DNA of 64,000 nt from Lacticaseibacillus suibinensis (GTDB taxonomy: Bacteria > Bacillota > Bacilli > Lactobacillales > Lactobacillaceae): positions 38,631 to 102,630 of the forward strand of contig NZ_RHOK01000010.1 in the NCBI RefSeq assembly GCF_003946175.1, written 5' to 3'. Positions 63,826 to 64,000 of this stretch are shown one piece after another. The number at the start of each line of letters is the position of its first letter. The stretch's first letter is position 1. The notes beneath the pieces are model-generated. The model made no database searches. It was not told the origin of the DNA and worked only from the letters and a program-made list of their open reading frames with translations. A program made the translations under genes and the position numbers.

Positions 63826-64000
63826 CCTTAGAAAAAATACATTCGAATGAAGCCCCTCAATTTTCAAGTCAAGTGCAACGATGATAACGAATTCTTGATA
63901 GTGGTCTAGTCTGTTACGCCATGCATCGGTAGTAATCGCATGGGCGAAGATAGTTCAGAATACGTCTGGGACGATGGTTCAGTGCGGATTGGACTGCTTG

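Overview
The window looks like the chromosome of a relatively GC-rich lactobacillus, probably in or near the Lacticaseibacillus (L. casei) group. This is inferred from gene order: hprK-lgt-gpsA-trxB-pgcA, uvrBA, rapZ-yvcK-whiA, clpP, cggR-gap-pgk-tpiA-eno, secG-est-rnr-smpB on one strand is a conserved lactobacillus backbone. Frequent GTG/TTG starts behind strong GGAGG-type ribosome sites fit. No species can be named from sequence alone.

Layout. 1-3.6 kb: the end of a CoA-acylating aldehyde dehydrogenase gene and a Na+/K+-ATPase-like (P2C) cation pump with a structured leader. 3.6-9.3 kb: a small unknown gene, queH, and the polyamine uptake operon potABCD led by its XRE/cupin regulator with a palindromic operator. 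9.4-13.7 kb: murB, a CPA1 sodium/proton antiporter and a PatB-type C-S lyase. 14.3-20.2 kb: exoA with a DnaQ-like exonuclease, ung-pta-tsaE, a Cof-type HAD phosphatase with a LURP-one-like gene, and a GNAT enzyme. 20.7-28.2 kb: a glycerol-phosphate/sugar-type ABC transporter (ATPase, two permeases, lipoprotein), a DUF2200 gene, an RNase J-like metallo-beta-lactamase protein and cfa. 28.3-35.2 kb: smpB, rnr, esterase, secG, a ClC antiporter and an MFS pump. 35.3-41.1 kb: the glycolytic operon under CggR. 41.3-49.5 kb: an OhrR-like regulator, clpP under combined HrcA/CtsR sites, tRNA-Arg(CCG), whiA-yvcK-rapZ, and a GntR/PTS EIIC/SGNH-esterase locus. 49.6-61.4 kb: uvrBA with a LexA box, a YfbR-like HD phosphohydrolase, pgcA, trxB, gpsA, lgt, hprK. 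61.4-64 kb: an accessory edge with a tandem array of structured repeats, a MITE-like element and an AT-richer pair of genes for a secreted DUF2599 protein and a membrane thioredoxin.

The most unusual content is non-coding. Two families of about 120-250 bp intergenic elements fold as long-armed, multi-hairpin (cloverleaf-like) structures. Copies share short conserved blocks, while their stems differ in sequence and stay paired through compensatory changes. Family 1 lies at about 8.66 kb, 54.6 kb and as a 3.5-copy array at 61.45-61.93 kb; family 2 at 13.72, 14.12 and 25.38 kb. I do not recognise them as a named element. The second candidate for something new is the DUF2599/thioredoxin pair at 62.3-63.5 kb.

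All regulatory sites, starts and folds were read by eye; no alignment, folding program or database search was run.
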